A stretch of DNA of 33,872 nucleotides from SW-9-67-25 sp964623735 (GCA_964623735.1 CAZUVE010000014.1:1-33872); one strand, 5' to 3'. Positions 22,100 through 31,320 are shown, numbered from the stretch's first letter. The notes: generated by a model from the letters alone, not told the origin. Made by a program: numbers and translations.

Positions 22100-24373
22100 T
22101 CACTCCAGTTCGTCGGTGATAACGGAGCGCAGCGACACGATCCGGTCGGCGTCTGCCGTCACCGATCCGCCCGGAGCCGACAGTTCGAGGGTTCCGGAGG
22201 CGTTCGCAGCTCCGAGACGCGCAACCGGCGCGACACCCTCGAACGCGTCCCGCACCGCCCCGGGATCGATTGTCTCGACGACGACGCGCCCGGGCTGTTC
22301 GTGGAACAGCGTTCCGGCGGCCGCGGCGTCCGGGCTGTCCAGGTCGACCCTGGCCCCCGCGCCGGCGTGGACCATCTCCGCCAGGGTGACGGCGAGCCCG
22401 CCGTGGCTGACGTCGTGTGTCGCGAGCGTCGCGTCGTGGTCGGCGACGGCTGCCAGCGTCTCGACCAGTTCCCGCGGGTTCCCCGGAAGCGACGGGAACC
22501 GGTCGCTCCCGCCGAACTGTGCGAGATACTCCGACCCGCCCAGCCGCGCCCCCGTCCCGCCGGCCAGCGGGCGGTCGCCGACCACCAGCAGGTCACCCTC
22601 GCCCGCGAGCGGGAGCGGCGGGGCGTCGTAGCCCGCCCGCGTACCGACCAGCGCGAGGGTCGGCGTCGGCGGGATCGGACCCGCCGGCGAGTCGTTGTAC
22701 AGCGAGACGTTCCCCCCGACGACCGGCGCCTCGAGGGTCGCGCACATGTCTGCCAGCCCGGCGACGGCGCGCTCGAAGCCGCCGTAGACGCCGGGCTTCT
22801 CGGGGTTGCCGCCGTTCAGGCAGTCGACAGCCGCCAGCGGCGTCGCCCCCTTCGCGGCGAGGTTCGTCGCGTTCTCCAGCGCGACCGCACGGGCACCCTC
22901 GTAGGGCGCGGCGGCGGTCCAGTGGGGGTCGGCGCCGGCAGAGATTGCGAGCCCGACCCCGGAATCCCGGCCGTCGCCACCGACGGTTGCGTCGCTCGCC
23001 TCCCGGACCGCGAGAATCGCGGCGTCGTCGCCCGGCCGGCGCGCGGTGCGGACCTGGACCTCGTGGTCGTACTGGCGGTAGACCCACCGTTTCGAGGCCG
23101 TGTTCGGGCTCCCCACGACCGCCTCGAAGGCCGCCTCCGGGTCGGCGCCGGGCAGGTCGCGGTCGGGCCGGTCCGGGCGCTCGGCGGACAGGTCGTGGGT
23201 CGGCGCGCCCTCGCCCAGGAACCCGGCGTCGCAGTCGACGACGGTCCCCCGGGTTCGCGGCTCGCCGCCGCCCGCCCCCTCGGAGGTGCTTCCGGACTCG
23301 CTTCCCTCGAACGTGCAGACGTAGTTGCCCTCGGTGACCTCGCCGACGACCGAGCAGCCGAGGTCGTACCGCTCGGCGACGGCGCGCACGCGGTCGACGT
23401 TCTCCGGGCGGACCTCGTAGACCATCCGCTCCTGTGACTCGGCGAGCAGAATCTCGAGGGCGTTCATGCCGGGTTCGCGCTGGTGGACGCGGTCGAGGTC
23501 GATGCGCGCCCCGAGGCCGCCCTTGGCGACGAGTTCGGAGGTCGCGCCGCCCAGGCCGGCCGCCCCGAGGTCGCGGGCCGCCTCTACGAGTTCCTCGTCG
23601 AGCAGCGCCTCGTTCGCCTCGACGAGCAACTTCTCCGTGTACGGGTCGCCGACCTGGACCGCGGGGCGGTCCTCGGTCTCGGCGTCCGCAGAGAGGTCCT
23701 CGCTGGCGAAGGAAGCCCCGCCGAGGCCGTCCCGGCCGGTCGCGTTCCCCACGAGGACGAGCTTGTTGCCCGGCTGCTGTGCCTCGGCCGTGACCAGGCG
23801 GTCCGGGTCGTCGATCAGCCCGACACAGGCGACGTTGACGAGCGGGTTGCCCTCGTAGCCCTCGTGGAACGCGACGCTGCCGGCGACGGTCGGGACGCCG
23901 ATGCAGTTGCCGTAGTGACTGATCCCCTCGACGACCCCCTCGAAGAGGTACTGTGAGTGGTCGCGGTCGAAGTCACCGAAGTAGAGGCAGTCAGCGAGCG
24001 CGATAGGGTAGGCGCCCATCGACATCGTGTCCCTGACGATTCCGCCCACGCCGGTCGCCGCGCCGTCGAACGGGTCGACGTAGGAGGGGTGGTTGTGGCT
24101 CTCGATGCCCAGCGTGATGTAGGTCTCCGCGTTCGTCCCACCCGCCTCGCCGTCCCCGGTCCCGTCTGCGGGCAGGGCGACCACGGCGGCGTCGTCGCCG
24201 GGTCCGACGACCACCTGCTCGCCCTCGGAGTCGAACGCCGAGAGCAGCGGCCGCGAGGAGCGGTACGCGCAGTGTTCGCTCCAGAGGTTCTCGAAGAGCG
24301 CGGCCTCTGCCGGGGTGGGCTCCCGCCCCAGTTCCTCGACGATCAGTTCGCGGTCCGGGTCGGCCAGGGCCAT
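22100..24373 (-). CDS. purL: Phosphoribosylformylglycinamidine synthase, large subunit
   Basis: PurL amidates FGAR to FGAM in purine synthesis together with PurS and PurQ, which are not in the window. The 757-aa protein is the small (multi-subunit) archaeal/Bacillus type. LWSEHCAYRSSRPLL, GIESHNHPSYVDPFDGAATG, GNCIGVPTVAG and the second-half VVGGNVSLYND mark the two AIRS-like halves. An acidic Gly/Ser-rich insertion (about residue 355-370) looks like a haloarchaeal loop. ATG 24373 gives the normal N-terminus; AAAAACGCTT about 30 bases upstream is a weak TATA candidate. Confidence 0.96.
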   Translation of the reverse strand: MALADPDRELIVEELGREPTPAEAALFENLWSEHCAYRSSRPLLSAFDSEGEQVVVGPGDDAAVVALPADGTGDGEAGGTNAETYITLGIESHNHPSYVDPFDGAATGVGGIVRDTMSMGAYPIALADCLYFGDFDRDHSQYLFEGVVEGISHYGNCIGVPTVAGSVAFHEGYEGNPLVNVACVGLIDDPDRLVTAEAQQPGNKLVLVGNATGRDGLGGASFASEDLSADAETEDRPAVQVGDPYTEKLLVEANEALLDEELVEAARDLGAAGLGGATSELVAKGGLGARIDLDRVHQREPGMNALEILLAESQERMVYEVRPENVDRVRAVAERYDLGCSVVGEVTEGNYVCTFEGSESGSTSEGAGGGEPRTRGTVVDCDAGFLGEGAPTHDLSAERPDRPDRDLPGADPEAAFEAVVGSPNTASKRWVYRQYDHEVQVRTARRPGDDAAILAVREASDATVGGDGRDSGVGLAISAGADPHWTAAAPYEGARAVALENATNLAAKGATPLAAVDCLNGGNPEKPGVYGGFERAVAGLADMCATLEAPVVGGNVSLYNDSPAGPIPPTPTLALVGTRAGYDAPPLPLAGEGDLLVVGDRPLAGGTGARLGGSEYLAQFGGSDRFPSLPGNPRELVETLAAVADHDATLATHDVSHGGLAVTLAEMVHAGAGARVDLDSPDAAAAGTLFHEQPGRVVVETIDPGAVRDAFEGVAPVARLGAANASGTLELSAPGGSVTADADRIVSLRSVITDELE

Positions 24374-24559
24374 TGCCGGCTCCTTGTCAGAGGTCGGACA
24401 AAGCGTTTTTCATGCAGCGTTCCCGCGGTGGTCGTGCTGACGGCTGTCCGTCCGGATCTGCGCCACCCCGGAATCCACGGGGCTGTCGACGCGCTGGCCG
24501 CCGGAGTGTGAGCGCGCCGGCGTTCGCGGGCCGAGTCGACGAACCGTACACCGACCCAG

Positions 24560-24567
24560 TTTTTACG
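24560..24567 (+). promoter_or_regulatory. TATA-like box for gltX
   Basis: GTTTTTACG sits about 27 bases before ATG 24590. The remainder of the 216-bp purL-gltX divergent gap has no other recognisable feature. Confidence 0.45.
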
Positions 24568-24589
24568 CCCGCAACAAAAGTCCTCAGCA

Positions 24590-26320
24590 ATGGACGACGA
24601 CATCCGCGAGCGTGTCGAGACGGCAGCGGAGGTAAACGCCCTCTACAACGCCCTGAAACACGGCGGGGACGCCCAGGTCGGGGCCATCCTGGGACCGCTG
24701 ATGGGCCAGAACCCCGAGTTCCGGGAGTACGGCGACGAGATTGCGGGCGTCGTCGCGCCTGTCGTCGGGCGCGTCAACGACATGAGCCACGGGGAGAAGC
24801 GCGCCCGGCTCGAGGAACTCGCGCCAGAGCGACTCGAGGAACTCGGGAGCGAGGACGGCGGGGACGACCACCCGCTGCCGGCCCTCCAGAACGCCGACCA
24901 GGGGGCGGTCAGGATGCGGGTCGCGCCGAACCCCAACAGCCCGTGGCACATCGGTCACGCGCGGATGGCGGCCGTCGTCGGTACCTACAAGCAGCGCTAC
25001 GACGGCGAGTTCGTCTGCCGGTTCGACGACACCGACCCGGAGACCAAGCGGCCGGACCTCGACGCCTACGACGCCATCCTCGAGGCCATCGACTACCTGG
25101 GGTTCGAACCCGACGACGTCGTGCTGGCCAGCGACCGCCTCGAGACGTACTACGACCACGCCCGCGCCCTCATCGACGCGGGCGGCGCCTACACGTGTTC
25201 GTGTCCTGCGGAGGACTTCTCGGAACTGAAAAACGCCGGCGAGCCCTGCCCCCACCGCGGGAAAGAGGCCGAACGGGTCCACGAGGAGTTCGCGGCGATG
25301 GTCGACGGCGCGTACAGCGGCGGGGAGATGGTCCTCCGGGTGCGGACGGACATCGAGCACAAGAACCCCGCGTTGCGGGACTGGGTAGCGTTCCGGGTCG
25401 TCGACACCCCCCACCCGCGCGAGTCGGCCGCCGAGTACCGGTGCTGGCCGATGCTGGACTTCCAGAGCGGGATCGACGACCACCTGACCGGCGTCACGCA
25501 CATCGTCCGCGGGATCGACCTCCAGGACTCCGCGAAGCGGCAGGGGTTCGTCTACGACTACTTCGGCTGGACCTACCCGGAGGTTGTCCACTGGGGCCAC
25601 GTCGAGGTCGACGAGTACGACGTCCCGCTGAGTTCATCGACAATCGTCGAGATGGTCGAGCGGGGAGAACTCGACGGCTGGGACGACCCGCGCGCGCCGA
25701 CGGTTGCGAGTCTCCGGCGGCGGGGCGTCCGCGGACAGGCGATCGTCGACGCGATGGTCGACCTCGGCACGTCGACGTCGAACGTCGATCTCGCGATGTC
25801 GGGTGTCTACGCGAACAACCGCGATCTGATCGACGACGAGGCCGACCGCGCCTTCCTCGTCCGGGACGACCCCGACGCCGGCGGGGGGGCAGTCGAGCGG
25901 CAGGTGGTGGGTGGCCCGGACGCCGGCCACCCGCCGGTCCACCCCGACCACGAGGACCGCGGGACCCGGACCATCCCCGTCGAGGGGGGCGTCCTCGTCG
26001 AGTCGGACGACCTCCCCGCATACGGCGAGCGGGTCTGGCTGAAAGGCTACGGCCCCGTGCGCCACACCCGGGAGGCCTTCGAGTTCACCGGGGAGGACAT
26101 CGAGGTCGTCAGGGAGGGGGCGGTGCCGGTCGTCCACTGGGTCCCCGCCGACGCCAGCGTGAAGACGCGGATGCGGACGATGGACGGCGACGTGACGGGG
26201 TACGCCGAGCCGGGCGTCGCCGGCTACGGGCGCGACGCGACGCTCCAGTTCGAGCGGGTCGGGTTCGTCAGGGTGGACGACCCCGGCGAGCCGCTGGTCA
26301 CCTACTTCGCGCACCGGTGA
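24590..26320 (+). CDS. gltX: Glutamyl-tRNA synthetase (archaeal type)
   Basis: GluRS charges tRNA-Glu; in archaea it commonly also charges tRNA-Gln in the transamidation pathway. The 576-aa protein has the roughly 100-residue N-terminal extension typical of archaeal GluRS. The HIGH box reads PNPNSPWHIGHARM (His120 to His123), and a KMSKS equivalent PLSSSTI is near 346-352. CSCPAEDF with EPCPHRG provides Cys203, Cys205, Cys220 and His222, possibly a zinc site. The C-terminal half is the GlnRS-like beta-barrel domain, as expected for Archaea. ATG 24590 has a TATA-like box 27 bases upstream. Confidence 0.96.
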   Translation: MDDDIRERVETAAEVNALYNALKHGGDAQVGAILGPLMGQNPEFREYGDEIAGVVAPVVGRVNDMSHGEKRARLEELAPERLEELGSEDGGDDHPLPALQNADQGAVRMRVAPNPNSPWHIGHARMAAVVGTYKQRYDGEFVCRFDDTDPETKRPDLDAYDAILEAIDYLGFEPDDVVLASDRLETYYDHARALIDAGGAYTCSCPAEDFSELKNAGEPCPHRGKEAERVHEEFAAMVDGAYSGGEMVLRVRTDIEHKNPALRDWVAFRVVDTPHPRESAAEYRCWPMLDFQSGIDDHLTGVTHIVRGIDLQDSAKRQGFVYDYFGWTYPEVVHWGHVEVDEYDVPLSSSTIVEMVERGELDGWDDPRAPTVASLRRRGVRGQAIVDAMVDLGTSTSNVDLAMSGVYANNRDLIDDEADRAFLVRDDPDAGGGAVERQVVGGPDAGHPPVHPDHEDRGTRTIPVEGGVLVESDDLPAYGERVWLKGYGPVRHTREAFEFTGEDIEVVREGAVPVVHWVPADASVKTRMRTMDGDVTGYAEPGVAGYGRDATLQFERVGFVRVDDPGEPLVTYFAHR

Positions 26321-26392
26321 CGGGGTGTCGAGTCCCCGGCCCGGCCGCCGGCAATCCGGGGAGCGGTGCCGGCAACGGAAGTCTTCGATCAA

Positions 26393-26402
26393 AAGTTTAA
26401 GT
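26393..26402 (+). promoter_or_regulatory. TATA-like box for the ferredoxin gene
   Basis: AAGTTTAAGT is 28 bases before ATG 26426. It is followed directly by TACCAGCCGGCAGT, which resembles one end repeat of the interspersed element without a partner. Confidence 0.55.
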
Positions 26403-26425
26403 ACCAGCCGGCAGTCCAATCAGGT

Positions 26426-26764
26426 ATGGCTATCGACCCGGAGTTCGAGCAGACCTACGAGGAAGTGGACCGCCACGAGGACCACCGCGTGTGGACCACC
26501 GACGGCGACGAACCCACCGAGGAGACCCAGGGCATCCACGGTACGCACGTCGCCGTCGACTTCGACATCTGTATCGCGGACGGGGCCTGCCTGGAGGACT
26601 GCCCGGTCGACGTCTTCGAGTGGGTCGATACGCCGGGTCACCCCGAGAGCGAGATCAAGGCCGACCCGACCCACGAGGACCAGTGTATCGACTGTATGCT
26701 GTGTGTCGACGTCTGTCCCGTCGACGCGATCGACGTCGACCCGAGCCGGGCCGGCCGCATCTGA
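26426..26764 (+). CDS. Ferredoxin with one complete and one Asp-substituted cluster motif
   Basis: The 112-aa protein has two cluster motifs. The first is CIADGACLEDCP (Cys49, Asp52, Cys55, Cys59), where Asp replaces the second cysteine. The second is CIDCMLCVDVCP (Cys87, 90, 93, 97), a full [4Fe-4S] site. The Asp substitution is typical of archaeal 7Fe ferredoxins, in which the first site holds [3Fe-4S]. The N-terminal 40 residues are acidic and resemble the extension of zinc-containing archaeal ferredoxins, although the zinc ligands are not certain. ATG 26426 has a TATA box at leaderless spacing. It sits before etfBA-fixC and could be their electron partner. Confidence 0.92.
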   Translation: MAIDPEFEQTYEEVDRHEDHRVWTTDGDEPTEETQGIHGTHVAVDFDICIADGACLEDCPVDVFEWVDTPGHPESEIKADPTHEDQCIDCMLCVDVCPVDAIDVDPSRAGRI

Positions 26765-26776
26765 GACCGACTGTTC

Positions 26777-26857
26777 TATACCGGTCGACGTAACTTTTGA
26801 TACTTCTCAGCCGGACGTACCCAGCTGAAAGTATCAGGGCTTACGTCGACCGGTATA
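26777..26857. repeat. 81-base long hairpin (inverted repeat)
   Basis: The outer arms pair perfectly for 17 bp (26777-26793 with 26841-26857, TATACCGGTCGACGTAA and its complement). After a few mismatches they pair again over GATACTT, TCAGC and GG to a loop ACGTAC at 26815-26820. About 31 of 37 positions pair. It lies 12 bases after the ferredoxin stop and immediately before element E. It may terminate ferredoxin transcription, be a structured RNA, or be a small transposable (MITE-like) remnant. Confidence 0.85.
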
Positions 26858-26858
26858 A

Positions 26859-26936
26859 TACTGCTGGCTGTAACTGTTTTAAGATATCCGTGACCCCGGG
26901 GTCGCGAAATTCGGTACAGACGTACAGCCGGCAGTA
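26859..26936. repeat. Interspersed palindromic-ended element, copy E (diverged interior)
   Basis: The ends TACTGCTGGCTGTA and TACAGCCGGCAGTA are inverted repeats with a single mismatch, the best-preserved pair in the window. The interior keeps AAGATA and a CCCCGGGG core (GACCCCGGGGTC is a perfect 12-base palindrome) but otherwise differs from copies A-D. Both ends run outward into TATA-like sequence (TATTATACC to the left, GTATAAC to the right). Confidence 0.75.
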
Positions 26937-27021
26937 TAACAGGAGCGGCTGTCGTTCCGCGGGACACGGCGGGAAATTTCGACAGAACACGAAACACTTA
27001 GGCTGGAGTACGACGCGCACC

Positions 27022-27031
27022 CACCTAGGTG
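27022..27031. promoter_or_regulatory. 10-base palindrome just upstream of etfB
   Basis: CACCTAGGTG is a perfect palindrome within GCGCACCCACCTAGGTGCG, 10 bases before the etfB ATG. A candidate TATA box, ACTTAGGCT, lies at about 26997. The position suits a repressor site overlapping the transcription start. Confidence 0.35.
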
Positions 27032-27041
27032 CGTGATACCA

Positions 27042-27959
27042 ATGCGTAGTGTCGTACTGACAAAGGGCGTCCCGGACTTCCGGGAAGGACAGGTCTCGTT
27101 CGACGAGGACGGCCACTTAGAGCGTGGCAAGACACCGACCGTGATGAACCCCAACGACAAGCACGCGCTCCGGGCGGCCCTCCAGACCAAGGTCAGACAC
27201 GGCGGAACGGTATCCCTGATGAGCATGGGTCCACCGGGCTACGCGGAGATCCTCCAGGAGGGCATGGAGGACGTCTACGCGGACGACCTGTACCTCCTGT
27301 CGGACCGCGAGATGGGCGCGGCCGACACGTGGGCGACCGCGATGACCGTCTCGGCCGGGATCGAACACATGGACGAGACACCGGACCTCATCTTCGCGGG
27401 TTTCAAGACCGCAGACGGCGAGACGGGACACACCGGCCCGCAGACGGAGTGGTGTCTCAACCGCAACGACGCCCTGCCGGACTACCCGCTGATCACCCAC
27501 GTCATCGCGCTGGACATCGACGAGGACGAGGGTGTGGTCCGGGCCAAGCGTCTCGTCGAGGGCGACATCTCGGAGATCGAAACCGTCGAGGCCGACCTCC
27601 CCGCGTTCGTCGTCGCGGACCCCGAGTTCGAGCCGACCTACCGGAGGGCCGACCACCGCCTCCGACACAAGGACTTCCGCGCACAGACCCGGGAGCGTGC
27701 CGCCGAGTTCGCCGAGTACGTCGACGACGAGACCGAGGCCGACCCCACCGACTGGGAGGACTTTCAGGTGTGGAACCACGAGGAACTCAACCTCGACCCC
27801 GACTACATCGGGCTGGACGGCTCCCCGACCATCGTGGCGGGGGTCGACCCCATCCCGAAGGCACCGTCCGAACGCGAGGCAACGACGGTCGAACCGGACG
27901 ACGCGGCCGGGATGGAGACCGTCTTCGAGGAGATCGAGCCGTACGCGGCAGGTGATTAG
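27042..27959 (+). CDS. etfB: Electron transfer flavoprotein beta subunit (FixA-like)
   Basis: EtfB pairs with EtfA to carry electrons between flavoenzymes. The 305-aa protein has an N-terminal MRSVVLTKGVPDF, MNPNDKHALRAAL and the nucleotide-binding region AGFKTADGETGHTGPQ, which corresponds to the EtfB motif containing DGDTAQ/ETG. It is longer than common EtfB (about 250-260) because of an acidic C-terminal region. ATG 27042 is chosen; a GTG at 27033 would add three residues. etfA starts on the base after its stop, so the genes are co-translated. Whether the ETF bifurcates electrons cannot be told from the motifs. Confidence 0.9.
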   Translation: MRSVVLTKGVPDFREGQVSFDEDGHLERGKTPTVMNPNDKHALRAALQTKVRHGGTVSLMSMGPPGYAEILQEGMEDVYADDLYLLSDREMGAADTWATAMTVSAGIEHMDETPDLIFAGFKTADGETGHTGPQTEWCLNRNDALPDYPLITHVIALDIDEDEGVVRAKRLVEGDISEIETVEADLPAFVVADPEFEPTYRRADHRLRHKDFRAQTRERAAEFAEYVDDETEADPTDWEDFQVWNHEELNLDPDYIGLDGSPTIVAGVDPIPKAPSEREATTVEPDDAAGMETVFEEIEPYAAGD

Positions 27960-29585
27960 ATGCCCGAAATAGACCCAACCGAACACGACATCGCGGAACT
28001 CGGCCCGAAGATCAAAGACGTCGACGACGAGCAGGAACTCGAGGAGATGCTCGCCCTGGAGAGGGGCAGCGAGGGCCGCGCGCCAGTCGTCACGCTCATC
28101 GAAGACCGCAGAGAGAAGGTCGGCGGCGACGAGGAGGGCGACCCCAGCGAGGCCGACCTGACCGGGATGACCATCGCCGACGTCGCCAACATGATCCGCG
28201 ACGTCGACGACATCGAGGTGTTGCGGGACATCCTCGAGCGCGAGACGGAGGGCGAGAACCGCGAGGGCGCCAAGTCACAGATCGAGAAGAAAATCAACAA
28301 CCTCGAGACGGACGACGGCGAGGAGACCGAGGTGGAGTACGTCCCGCCCGAGGAGAAGTACCCCGAACTGGACCACCCGACGGCGGACAAGCAGTACGTC
28401 GAGGGGACCGTCGACGGCGAGTACCGTGACACGTGGGTCTACTGCGAGACCCAGCAGGGGGAACTCATCGACGTCTCCCGGGAGATGCTCGGGAAGGCCC
28501 GCGAACTGGTGGACGGCTACAACGACGACTACGGCGAGGACGAGAACGTGATCGCGGTGCTGATCGGCGACGGCGTGGCGGACCTCGCGGAGGAGTGTCT
28601 CGCCTGCGGCGCCGACCGCGTGGTCTACCACGAGGACCCGGCCCTCGAACGGCTCCGGCACAGACCGTACACGGAGATCTTCTGTCACATGTGCCGGGAC
28701 TGGGACGTCGAGTGGCGCGACTACCACGAGCCCCGCTATGCGGTGTTCCCGGCGACGAACAACGGGCGGGACCTCTCCGCGCTCGTCCAGGGGGAACTCG
28801 ACTCCGGGCTGGCCTCGGACTGTTCGGGCCTGTACATCGAGTCGGCCGACATCTCGAACCCCGCCAAGACCGGTACGCCGGGCGAGACCAGGACCTTCGA
28901 GAAGGTGCTGCACATGAAGCGCCCGGACTTCTCCGGGTTCGAGTACTCGACCATCCTCTGTCTCGACAAGCCCCACCGGGATTTCCACCCACAGGGAGCC
29001 TCGGTCATCCCGGGCAGTTTCGAGATCCCCGAGGCCGTACCCGAACCCGAGGGCGAGATCGTCGAACACGACACCGACCTGCCAGCGGAGTGGTTCCAGG
29101 TCGAGGTGGTCGGGTACGACACACTCGACGAGGGGGTCGACCTCACCGGCCACGACGTGGTCGTCGCACTGGGCCGGGGGATCGGCGAGGACCCCACGCG
29201 GGGGATCGAACTCGGCCTCGATCTCGTCGACCAGTTCGAGGACGCCACACTGGGGCTCTCCCGCGGTGTGATCACGGCCGCCTACCAGTTCGACGGCCAC
29301 GTCGAGCAGTACGTCACCGAGGAGCGCCAGATCGGCGAGTCCGGCCAGGTCGTCGAGCCCGACGTCTACATCGCCGCCGGCATCTCGGGGGCGGTCCAGC
29401 ACAAGGTCGGGATGGACGAGTCCGACACGGTCATCTCGATCAACACGAACACCGACGCCGACATCCGCGACTTCTCGGATTACTTCATCGAGGGGGACCT
29501 CTTCGAGGTGCTCCCGCGGCTGACCGACGCCCTCGAGAAGGGGGAGTTCGCACGGGCAGTCGGGCAGGGGGTCAACAATGGCTGA
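27960..29585 (+). CDS. etfA: Electron transfer flavoprotein alpha subunit with N-terminal helical repeats
   Basis: The ETF part occupies about residues 155-541 and ends with the FAD-binding domain: ALGRGIGED, GLSRGVITAAY, IGESGQVVEPDVYIAAGISG and QHKVGMDESD. The FAD motif and the INTNTDADI segment are normal for EtfA. Residues 1-150 are extra. They contain two related helical units (about 10-53 and 71-114) that share KIKDVDDEQELEEML / MIRDVDDIEVLRDIL and an acidic linker (115-145). This makes the protein 541 aa versus about 320 in ordinary EtfA. ATG 27960 follows the etfB stop directly. The repeat function is unknown; it might mediate protein binding or assembly. Confidence 0.92.
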   Translation: MPEIDPTEHDIAELGPKIKDVDDEQELEEMLALERGSEGRAPVVTLIEDRREKVGGDEEGDPSEADLTGMTIADVANMIRDVDDIEVLRDILERETEGENREGAKSQIEKKINNLETDDGEETEVEYVPPEEKYPELDHPTADKQYVEGTVDGEYRDTWVYCETQQGELIDVSREMLGKARELVDGYNDDYGEDENVIAVLIGDGVADLAEECLACGADRVVYHEDPALERLRHRPYTEIFCHMCRDWDVEWRDYHEPRYAVFPATNNGRDLSALVQGELDSGLASDCSGLYIESADISNPAKTGTPGETRTFEKVLHMKRPDFSGFEYSTILCLDKPHRDFHPQGASVIPGSFEIPEAVPEPEGEIVEHDTDLPAEWFQVEVVGYDTLDEGVDLTGHDVVVALGRGIGEDPTRGIELGLDLVDQFEDATLGLSRGVITAAYQFDGHVEQYVTEERQIGESGQVVEPDVYIAAGISGAVQHKVGMDESDTVISINTNTDADIRDFSDYFIEGDLFEVLPRLTDALEKGEFARAVGQGVNNG

Positions 29586-31320
29586 CACCGCACGAGCCGC
29601 GGAGACAGACGAGTACGAACACTACGAGGCGGTCGTCGTCGGGGCCGGACCCGGCGGCGCCGCGGCGGCGGCAGCGCTCGCGAACCACGGTGTCGAGACA
29701 CTCGTTCTCGAGCGGGGCGCCGACGCCGGGTCGAAGAACGTCTCGGGCGGCCTCATCTACGCCGAGGAGTCCGCGCCCTACACGATCGACGACCTGTTCC
29801 CGGACATCCGGGAGGAGGCCACCGAGCGGCCGGCCGACGAGTACTACATCCACAACGTCGCCGGGCGGAAGATCAAGACCTTCGACCTCCACGAGATCCA
29901 CCACCACGACACTGAGTGGTGTGACTCGGTCCTGCGCCGGAGGATGGACTCCTGGCTCGCCGAGCGGGTCCACGAACTGACCCGCGAGACTGGCGGCGGC
30001 CTCCTGACGAACGTCCGGGCCAACGGCCTCCTCCGGGCGGACAGCGAGGGGCGTGTGCGTCCCTCGGACCGTGCGAGCGGGCAGGGCCCGCGAGCAGACG
30101 GGGAGATCGTGGGTGTCACCTGTGACGAACTCGATCCGATCACGGCGGACGTGATCGTCGCCGCGGACGGCGTCAACTCCGAACTCGCCAGGGACGCCGG
30201 CCTGATGGACTGGGAGGAACCCGGGGAGTGGTTCCAGGGCGTGAAAGCCGTCGTCGACATGCCGCCGGAGGCGATCAACGAGCGGTTCGGGATCGACGAC
30301 GACGAGGGGGTCGCCCACCTCTTTGCCGGCGACCTCTTCGACGGCGTTCGCGGGGGCGGCCTCCTCTATACGAACGAGGACTCGCTGTCGGTCGGGACGG
30401 TCTTCCACCTCGACTCGCTCGCCGAGGAGCGCGCCGAGCCCCACGAACTGCTCGACAGCCTGCTCACACACCCGCTGCTCGACCAGTGGTTCCAGGGCGA
30501 GTACGAGGAACGCGAGTACGCCGCGAAGCTCGTGCCCGATTCGAAGAAGGCGGCCCATCCCTCGCCCCACCGCGGCCGTCTGCTGGTGGTGGGCGACGCC
30601 GCCGGGCAGATGCAGGCCCAGGGCCCGATAATCAAGGGGATGAACCACGCAGTCACCGCCGGCGGGCTCGCCGCGGAGGCGTTCCAGGAGGCGAAAGCAC
30701 GGGGCGACCCGACGAAGGCCGGCGACCTCTACGAGCAGAAACTCGAGACCGAGGGCGTGATGGCGAAACTCCGGCCCGCGCGGTACCGCTACTCCCGGCA
30801 CGTCTCGGAGAGCAGTCTCGTCACCGGCCTCACCAGCAGCCTCGTCGACTCGCCGGTCGGGACCGTCGGCCTGAAACTGTTCGGCAGGTTCGTCGAGCGC
30901 GCGTTCAACTCCCCGTTCCTGCTGGGGATGCTCCCCGACACCCGCTTCTCGTACGTGACGATGCCCACCCGCGTCGGCGAGGTGCTCGGGACGCGCGTCG
31001 ACGCCGACAGCGACGTCGAGCCGCCGGAACTGGACGACCGCATCGGCGACCTGACCTACGACGTCGACGACCCCCACATCGAGGTGCTGGACAACAGCTT
31101 CGAGGCCTCCGGCACCGCGGTGACCGCCTGTCCAGTGAGCGCCAGGGGCTTCGGCGGGGGCTGCTACCGCGAGGAGACCGTCGCCACCAACGGCGGCGAG
31201 GAGAAGGTCGTCAGCCTCGACACCCAGCCCTGCGTCGAGTGCGGGACCTGTGCCGTCGTCGCCGACACACACTGGGAGCACCCGCCCGGCGGGAAGGGCG
31301 TCGAGTACAAGCAAGGATAG
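29578..31320 (+). CDS. fixC: FixC-type flavoprotein dehydrogenase fused to a FixX-like ferredoxin domain
   Basis: This is the electron acceptor or donor for ETF, related to ETF-quinone oxidoreductase. The 580-aa protein has an N-terminal Rossmann motif VVVGAGPGGAAAAAAL (about 20-35), DVIVAADGVNS and a second FAD motif LLVVGDAAGQMQAQGPIIKG. The C-terminal tail carries Cys518, Cys529, Cys552, Cys555 and Cys558 (ACP, GGGC, CVECGTC), the FixX-like iron-sulfur domain that is a separate gene in fixABCX operons. The ATG lies inside the etfA 3' end (8-base overlap), so it is translationally coupled. It probably reduces or oxidises menaquinone at the membrane. Confidence 0.92.
   Translation: MADTARAAETDEYEHYEAVVVGAGPGGAAAAAALANHGVETLVLERGADAGSKNVSGGLIYAEESAPYTIDDLFPDIREEATERPADEYYIHNVAGRKIKTFDLHEIHHHDTEWCDSVLRRRMDSWLAERVHELTRETGGGLLTNVRANGLLRADSEGRVRPSDRASGQGPRADGEIVGVTCDELDPITADVIVAADGVNSELARDAGLMDWEEPGEWFQGVKAVVDMPPEAINERFGIDDDEGVAHLFAGDLFDGVRGGGLLYTNEDSLSVGTVFHLDSLAEERAEPHELLDSLLTHPLLDQWFQGEYEEREYAAKLVPDSKKAAHPSPHRGRLLVVGDAAGQMQAQGPIIKGMNHAVTAGGLAAEAFQEAKARGDPTKAGDLYEQKLETEGVMAKLRPARYRYSRHVSESSLVTGLTSSLVDSPVGTVGLKLFGRFVERAFNSPFLLGMLPDTRFSYVTMPTRVGEVLGTRVDADSDVEPPELDDRIGDLTYDVDDPHIEVLDNSFEASGTAVTACPVSARGFGGGCYREETVATNGGEEKVVSLDTQPCVECGTCAVVADTHWEHPPGGKGVEYKQG

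Noticed and set aside
24428..24511. Short ORF VVVLTAVRPDLRHPGIHGAV in the purL-gltX gap.
   Set aside because: Only about 27 codons from a GTG, with no TATA box at the right distance. The gap is fully explained as a divergent promoter region.
26402..26415. Single end-repeat-like TACCAGCCGGCAGT in the ferredoxin promoter.
   Set aside because: No inverted partner within about 100 bases, so it is not counted as a copy of the element.
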